Assembly: GCF_009834545.1 (NCBI RefSeq)
Contig: NZ_CP019427.1
Coordinates: 3,602,001 to 3,666,000 of the forward strand
Direction: 5' to 3'
Source of the DNA: Pseudomonas sp. S04
Lineage (GTDB): Bacteria; Pseudomonadota; Gammaproteobacteria; Pseudomonadales; Pseudomonadaceae
DNA: 64,000 bases
Part shown: positions 59,900 to 64,000 of the stretch, one piece after another
Layout: every line of letters starts with the position of its first letter
Position numbering within the stretch: the first letter of the stretch is position 1
Notes under the pieces: generated by a model
What the model was told of the DNA's origin: nothing
Seen by the model: only the letters and a program-made list of their open reading frames with translations
The model's database searches: none
Translations under genes and position numbers: made by a program

Positions 59900-60861
59900 C
59901 TGAAGGCTGATTGCAGCGCGGCCTCGGGCGTACGCGGGGCATAACCCAGTTGCTGCTTTGCCTTGTCGATGCAGTATTGCTGGCGCACTTGATGGAACAT
60001 CCGCACCTGACTTTGCAACAGCTGGGCCGGCCGCCCGGTCAGCCGCGCCCGCGCCTCCTCGATCCACGCCAGCGCCAGCAATAGCCAGCGCGGCGCCGGC
60101 GCGGGCAGCCGATAGCCCGGAGCGACCGCGTTGGCCGCGTCGATGATCTGCGCCAGGGACGAGCAATGTTCGTTGGCCAGAATATAACGCTGCCCAGGCT
60201 GGCCCTTCTGCGCGGCCAGGATCATGCCCGCGGCCACGTCCCGCACATCGACAAAATTGAAATGAAAGCCCGGGTCCAGCGGCAGTTTGCGCTGCCTGAC
60301 CGACTCGATGAACCCCATGGTGTCGGTCAGGCGCGTCGCGTTCGGGCCGATCATGGCCGAAGGCAAGACCGCGACCATCCACAGGTCCAGGGCTCGCGCC
60401 GTGTCCCAGGCAACTTGCTCGGCGAGGATCTTCGAGCGGTAGTAGGCGTTGTCCGGCTCGACGTTCCACTGCTGCTCATCCAGCGCCTGCCCGTTGTGAC
60501 CGATAGCCGCCACGGAGCTGACGTAGACCACCCGCCTGACCCCGGCGCGCTTCGCTGCGTGCAAGACCCGGCGAGTGCCCTCGACATTCGGCTGGACAAT
60601 CTCGGCCTGGGGATCGCGGGCCCAGTGCTTGAACACCGCCGCCACCTGGAACAACACCTCGACGCCCTGTAGCGCCTGGAACAACGTCTCTTCGTCGAGC
60701 AGTTCGACGTACACCAGTTCGCAATCCAGGCCCTGGAACGCCGCGCGGTTGTCGATATCGCGAACCCCGGCCCGGACCCGATAGCCCTGCCCAAGCAAGG
60801 CCCGGACCAGGGTATTGCCCAGGTGCCCATTGGCCCCGGTGACCAGACATGACTGACTCAT
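59869..60861 (-). CDS. NAD(P)-dependent epimerase/dihydroflavonol reductase-like protein
   Basis: A 330-residue extended short-chain dehydrogenase. The Rossmann motif is LVTGANGHLGNTLVRALLGQGY, VYVSSVAAIGHNG holds the catalytic Ser, and YYRSKILAE carries the YxxxK pair. The pattern is that of the dihydroflavonol-4-reductase/hopanoid-associated sugar epimerase-like group (GTRRVLHAAKRAGVRRVVYVSS). Substrate unknown. The stop lies inside the converging GFA gene. Confidence 0.87.
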   Translation of the reverse strand: MSQSCLVTGANGHLGNTLVRALLGQGYRVRAGVRDIDNRAAFQGLDCELVYVELLDEETLFQALQGVEVLFQVAAVFKHWARDPQAEIVQPNVEGTRRVLHAAKRAGVRRVVYVSSVAAIGHNGQALDEQQWNVEPDNAYYRSKILAEQVAWDTARALDLWMVAVLPSAMIGPNATRLTDTMGFIESVRQRKLPLDPGFHFNFVDVRDVAAGMILAAQKGQPGQRYILANEHCSSLAQIIDAANAVAPGYRLPAPAPRWLLLALAWIEEARARLTGRPAQLLQSQVRMFHQVRQQYCIDKAKQQLGYAPRTPEAALQSAFSYLGNRASSS

Positions 60862-60933
60862 AGCGCCTCGTTGCTCCCTGTTGTGGCGGTCAGCATAGAC
60901 TCTGCCCCGGAGGGGAGAGTCAAGGACACCGGG

Positions 60934-60984
60934 GACACCATCAACGCGATCGAGAACGAACGCTACGACCCGAGCCTGCCCCTC
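60934..60984 (+). pseudogene. Remnant of a small XRE regulator gene
   Basis: Seventeen codons reading DTINAIENERYDPSLPL match the recognition-helix end of the small Cro/CI-type regulators (about 65-70 residues, usual text xTINAIExxxYxPSLxLA). Neither the preceding helices nor the C-terminus are present. It sits in the 121-bp gap between two minus-strand genes, the second of which converges on it. Confidence 0.6.
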
Positions 60985-62428
60985 AGTCGTGAGCTACTCG
61001 GGCGCGCTTGAGCAGTTTCTTGCAGCGCTCGGACAGGTGCAGCACGCGCAGGTGCTTGCCGGCCTTGGCGTAGCGCTCGCGCAAGGTGTCCAGGGCGGCG
61101 ATGGCCGAGTAGTCGACGAAGCTCAGGTGCCGGCAGTCGAGAGTCACCTGAGGTGGGTCGCCGGCACTGTCGAACTGGTTGAGAAACGGCGTGGTCGAGG
61201 CGAAGAACAGCGTGCCATGCACCCGGTAGAGTTTGCTGCCGTCGGGTTCCAGATGGCTGTCGGCATACAGCTGGCGAGCTTGCTGCCAGGCAAAGTTGAG
61301 CGCGGCAATGATAATCCCGCACAACACCGCAGTGGCCAGGTCAGTGAAAACCGTGACCAGGGTCACCGCGACAATCACCAACACATCGTTCAGCGGCACC
61401 TTGTTCAGCACCCGCAGGGAAGCCCAGGCGAAGGTCTGCTGCGAGACCACGAACATCACCCCGACCAGGGCCGCCAGGGGAATGCGCTCGATCAGCGGTG
61501 ACAGGAACAGCACGAACAGCAGGATCATCACCCCGGCCACCACGCCGCTGAGCCGTCCACGCCCACCGGAGCTGAGGTTGATCACGGTCTGGCCAATCAT
61601 CGCGCAGCCGCCCATGCCCCCGAACACCCCAGACACCATATTGGCCGCGCCCAGCGCCACACACTCACGGTCCGGGTAACCACGGCTCTCGGTGATCTCA
61701 TCGGTCAGGTTCAGGGTCAACAGGGTTTCCAGCAGCCCCACCAGCGCCATCAACACCGCGTAGGGAGCAATGATGCGCAGGGTCTCGAGGGTCCAGGGCA
61801 AGTCGGGGAATGCCAACACCGGCAAGCCGCCGGCAATGTGCGCCATGTCCCCCAGGGTACGGGTCGGCAGGCCCAGCAGGTAGACCGCCGCACCGACACC
61901 GAGAATCGCCACCAGGGCCGGCGGCACCGCCCGGGTCAGGCGTGGCATCAGGTAGACAATCGCCATGGTCGCGGCCACGAGGCCAAGCATCAGGTACAGC
62001 GGCGTCCCGCTGAGCCAGGCTTCCCCGCTCTTGAAATGCTCCAGTTGCGCCAGGGCAATGATAATCGCCAGGCCGTTGACGAACCCCAGCATCACCGAAT
62101 GCGGCACCATGCGCACCAGCTTGCCCAGGCGCAACAGGCCGAACGCAAGCATGATCAGCCCGCCCAGCAGCACGGTGGCGAGCAAGTACTGCACGCCGTG
62201 CTGGACCACCAGCGCGACAATCACCACCGCCATCGAACCGGCCGCACCGGAGACCATGCCCGGGCGGCCGCCGAACAGCGCGGTCAGGGTGCAAATGATG
62301 AAGGCGCCGTAGAGCCCCATCAACGGATTGAGGTGGGCCACGAGGGCGAAGGCGATGCACTCGGGCAACAGGGCGAAAGACGTGGTGAGTCCGGCCAGGA
62401 CATCGGCGCGCAGACGTTGAGGTTTCAT
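60983..62428 (-). CDS. SulP-family inorganic anion transporter with STAS domain
   Basis: A 481-residue SLC26/SulP membrane protein. Residues 1-about 370 are transmembrane, with DVLAGLTTSFALLPECIAFALVAHL, the N-terminal signature, and GVFGGMGGCAMIGQTVINLSSGGRGRLSG. The C-terminal STAS domain (about 385-475) includes VHGTLFFASTTPFLNQF and VTLDCRHLSFVDYSAIAAL. Substrates of this family are sulfate, bicarbonate or other anions, and specificity cannot be read. It is 202 bp from the divergent BASS gene. Confidence 0.9.
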   Translation of the reverse strand: MKPQRLRADVLAGLTTSFALLPECIAFALVAHLNPLMGLYGAFIICTLTALFGGRPGMVSGAAGSMAVVIVALVVQHGVQYLLATVLLGGLIMLAFGLLRLGKLVRMVPHSVMLGFVNGLAIIIALAQLEHFKSGEAWLSGTPLYLMLGLVAATMAIVYLMPRLTRAVPPALVAILGVGAAVYLLGLPTRTLGDMAHIAGGLPVLAFPDLPWTLETLRIIAPYAVLMALVGLLETLLTLNLTDEITESRGYPDRECVALGAANMVSGVFGGMGGCAMIGQTVINLSSGGRGRLSGVVAGVMILLFVLFLSPLIERIPLAALVGVMFVVSQQTFAWASLRVLNKVPLNDVLVIVAVTLVTVFTDLATAVLCGIIIAALNFAWQQARQLYADSHLEPDGSKLYRVHGTLFFASTTPFLNQFDSAGDPPQVTLDCRHLSFVDYSAIAALDTLRERYAKAGKHLRVLHLSERCKKLLKRARVAHD

Positions 62429-62631
62429 GGCTTACCTGAAAATGGCGACCGGGGCAGCCGGCCGTGGAGGATTGCGGGAAAAGGCGCTGAATGTTACGCA
62501 ATTGCCGGCGGACGAACCAGTCGTGGCGGGGGCCAGCCGTCAATGGGGATTTTGTAACAACTGGCGACCTGTGCATTTCCAGACTGCGTGCTACACCTTG
62601 GTGAGCCTCCTTACCCTCGAGCCGACCGCCC

Positions 62632-63531
62632 ATGACCGCCACACCCCTGTTGACCGCGTTCCTGCCCATTGCACTGGGCATCATCATGCTGGGCCTGGGG
62701 TTGTCACTGACCCTGGCCGACTTCACCCGCGTGGTGAAATACCCCAAGCCTGTGCTGATCGGCCTGGTCTGCCAGTTGTTGGTGTTGCCGTTCCTGTGCT
62801 TCCTGATCGTCCAGGGTTTTCGCCTGGAGCCGGCACTGGCCGTCGGCCTGATGCTGCTGGCCGCCTCCCCCGGCGGCACCACCGCCAACCTCTACAGCCA
62901 CCTGGCCCACGGCGACGTGGCGTTGAACGTGACGCTGACGGCGGTCAACTCGATGATCGCGATCCTCAGCATGCCGTTGCTGGTGAACCTGTCGCTGCTG
63001 TATTTCATGTCCGCCGACCAGGCCATCCCCCTGCAATTTGCCAAGGTGCTGCAGGTGTTCGCGATTGTCCTGTTGCCGGTCGGCCTGGGCATGCTGGTGC
63101 GGCGCTACTGGCCACGCTTTGCCAACCGCATGGAAAAACCGATGAAAATCGTCTCCGCCCTGTTCCTCGTCGGCACGGTGACCATCGCCTTCATCAAGGA
63201 CTGGCAGACCGTGGTCGACTACGCGCCGGTCGTGGGCCTGGCCGCCCTGCTGTTCAACCTGCTCAGCCTGGCCATCGGCTACGGCGTCCCCCGCCTGCTC
63301 CGCCTACCCCAGCGCCAGGCGGTGGCCATCGGCATGGAAATCGGCATCCACAACGGCACCCTGGCCATCGCCCTGGCACTCAGCCCGAGCCTGCTGAACA
63401 ACTCCACCATGGCCATCCCGGCCGCCATCTACAGCTTCATCATGTTCTTCACCGCCGCAGGATTCGGCTGGTGGGTCAACCGCGTGCACGGCAAGCAGTT
63501 GGCGTTGGAGGAACGGGAGTTGGCTGGGTGA
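62632..63531 (+). CDS. Bile acid:sodium symporter family (BASS) transporter
   Basis: A 299-residue membrane protein with about nine to ten helices. LGLGLSLTLADFTRVVKYPKP near the start and the second-site motif LMLLAASPGGTTANLYSHLAHGDVALNV are the classical SBF family signatures, with GIHNGTLAIALAL at the C-terminal half. This is a different branch from the YfeH-type copy at 25666. It probably imports an organic acid with Na+. The ATG at 62632 is the family start; upstream frame extensions are shadows. Confidence 0.87.
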   Translation: MTATPLLTAFLPIALGIIMLGLGLSLTLADFTRVVKYPKPVLIGLVCQLLVLPFLCFLIVQGFRLEPALAVGLMLLAASPGGTTANLYSHLAHGDVALNVTLTAVNSMIAILSMPLLVNLSLLYFMSADQAIPLQFAKVLQVFAIVLLPVGLGMLVRRYWPRFANRMEKPMKIVSALFLVGTVTIAFIKDWQTVVDYAPVVGLAALLFNLLSLAIGYGVPRLLRLPQRQAVAIGMEIGIHNGTLAIALALSPSLLNNSTMAIPAAIYSFIMFFTAAGFGWWVNRVHGKQLALEERELAG

Positions 63532-63544
63532 GTCAGCGAAACGC

Positions 63545-63660
63545 GGCGAGACCGCCATCGCGGGCAAACGGAGCGCCGCGCGGCCCTCTCCCACAGAGAT
63601 ATTCCAGTGCGGGAAAGCAGGCCGGCCGGTAGGCCGCCTCGCCCGCCCGTACCACTCACC
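63545..63660. repeat. REP-variant arms and third copy of the composite-repeat head
   Basis: ATCGCGGGCAAACGGAGCGCC with CTCTCCCACAG is the cut REP variant also seen at 36233-36270. It is followed by GCGGGAAAGCAGGCCGGCCG and TAGGCCGCCTCGCCCGCCC (63613-63660), shared with 10376 and 45408. Non-coding gap between the BASS and sigma genes. Confidence 0.65.
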
Positions 63661-63706
63661 CACCATCGCACCGCTCTTGCCGTAGACATTCCCGTCCCGT
63701 TACTAT

Positions 63707-63721
63707 TGCTAATAATTCTCA
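63707..63721. promoter_or_regulatory. Fur box upstream of the partial sigma factor
   Basis: TGCTAAT-A-ATTCTCA matches the 7-1-7 Fur consensus TGATAAT-N-ATTATCA at 12 of 14 positions. It ends 21 bp before the ATG at 63743, where it would block the promoter under iron sufficiency. Confidence 0.7.
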
Positions 63722-63742
63722 CTAACAAAAAACACCAACGCG

Positions 63743-64000
63743 ATGAGCGACTCTCCAACCGCCACTCACCAGCAGCACGTCGAAGCCCTATACGTGGGCC
63801 ACCAAGGCTGGCTTTACGCCTGGCTGCAGCGAAAACTGGGAAACCGGGTAGAGGCCGCAGACCTGATGCACGACACCTTCATCCGCATCCTGGCCGCCAA
63901 GTCAGTGCCAGACCTGGTCGAACCCAGGGCCTATCTGACCTGCGTAGCCAAGGGCATCCTGATCAACTGGTACCAACGCCAGGCACTGGAACGCGCCTAC
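63743..64000 (+). CDS. FecI-like ECF sigma factor (5' part, cut by window end)
   Basis: Eighty-six codons of a sigma-70 factor of the iron-starvation type. Region 2 is visible as ALYVGHQGWLYAWLQRKLGNRVEAADLMHDTFIRIL, followed by EPRAYLTCVAKGILINWYQRQALERAY. The frame is open at the window edge, and full length would be about 165-170 residues. The nearby Fur box and the analogous set at 28.8 kb suggest that FecR and TonB-receptor genes follow outside the window. Confidence 0.87.
   Translation, partial: MSDSPTATHQQHVEALYVGHQGWLYAWLQRKLGNRVEAADLMHDTFIRILAAKSVPDLVEPRAYLTCVAKGILINWYQRQALERAY

Overview
The window looks like a chromosome segment of a fluorescent-group Pseudomonas. The evidence is the high GC content, the many REP/REPIN palindromes of the GTGGGAGC-GGGC-TTGCCCGC type, and Pseudomonas-type loci (mdeRAB-like methionine catabolism, a PA0295-like polyamine binding protein, Mqo, FecI/FecR/TonB-receptor sets). 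No rRNA, tRNA, prophage or CRISPR array was seen.

Layout. 1-9.3 kb: partial aldo/keto reductase, alpha/beta hydrolase, TerC-CBS membrane protein, a tiny membrane ORF, an MFS exporter divergent from a LysR regulator, an AlaX-like editing protein, an AraC/LysE pair and two small membrane proteins. 9.3-13 kb: XRE regulator, a repeat-rich gap, a polyamine-binding protein, the 3' remnant of an agmatine deiminase gene cut at a 21-bp inverted-repeat element, and a GFA protein. 13-18.7 kb: mdeR divergent from mdeA-mdeB-braC-like, which should take methionine to propionyl-CoA. 18.9-27.5 kb: a six-gene operon for uptake and deacylation of an amino-acid-like compound, divergent from ornithine cyclodeaminase, then a BASS transporter and an AraC regulator. 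27.6-32.9 kb: SCO and PCuAC copper-delivery genes, then a FecI-FecR-TonB receptor signalling unit. 33-36.8 kb: MaoC hydratase, YghX-like hydrolase and an exceptional array of ten 143-bp REP-pair units between convergent genes. 36.9-38.35 kb: an intact IS4-type element inserted in the loop of the mqo terminator. 38.4-49.1 kb: mqo, cell-wall hydrolase, CAP protein, two small acidic proteins, peroxiredoxin, MATE exporter, GNAT, a ParD-like/methionine-aminopeptidase pair and an amidase.

The most coherent functional block is 49.2-58.2 kb. A TonB receptor, a beta-propeller phytase and a private ExbB-ExbD-TonB set form one operon. Diverging from it is a degenerate GGDEF membrane protein followed by an AraC-type regulator. 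Both divergent units carry a PHO-box-like site, CTGTCAC-N4-CCGTCAT and CTGTCAC-N4-CTGTCAC. This suggests a phosphate-starvation island for phytate capture with its own energy-transducing complex and regulators. 58.2-64 kb: ChrA, a second GFA protein, an SDR epimerase, SulP, a second BASS transporter and the start of another FecI-type sigma factor behind a good Fur-box match.

All function calls come from reading translated sequence and motifs; no database search was run. Start codons were chosen by ribosome-binding site, overlap with the neighbour, and family start where I recognise it.
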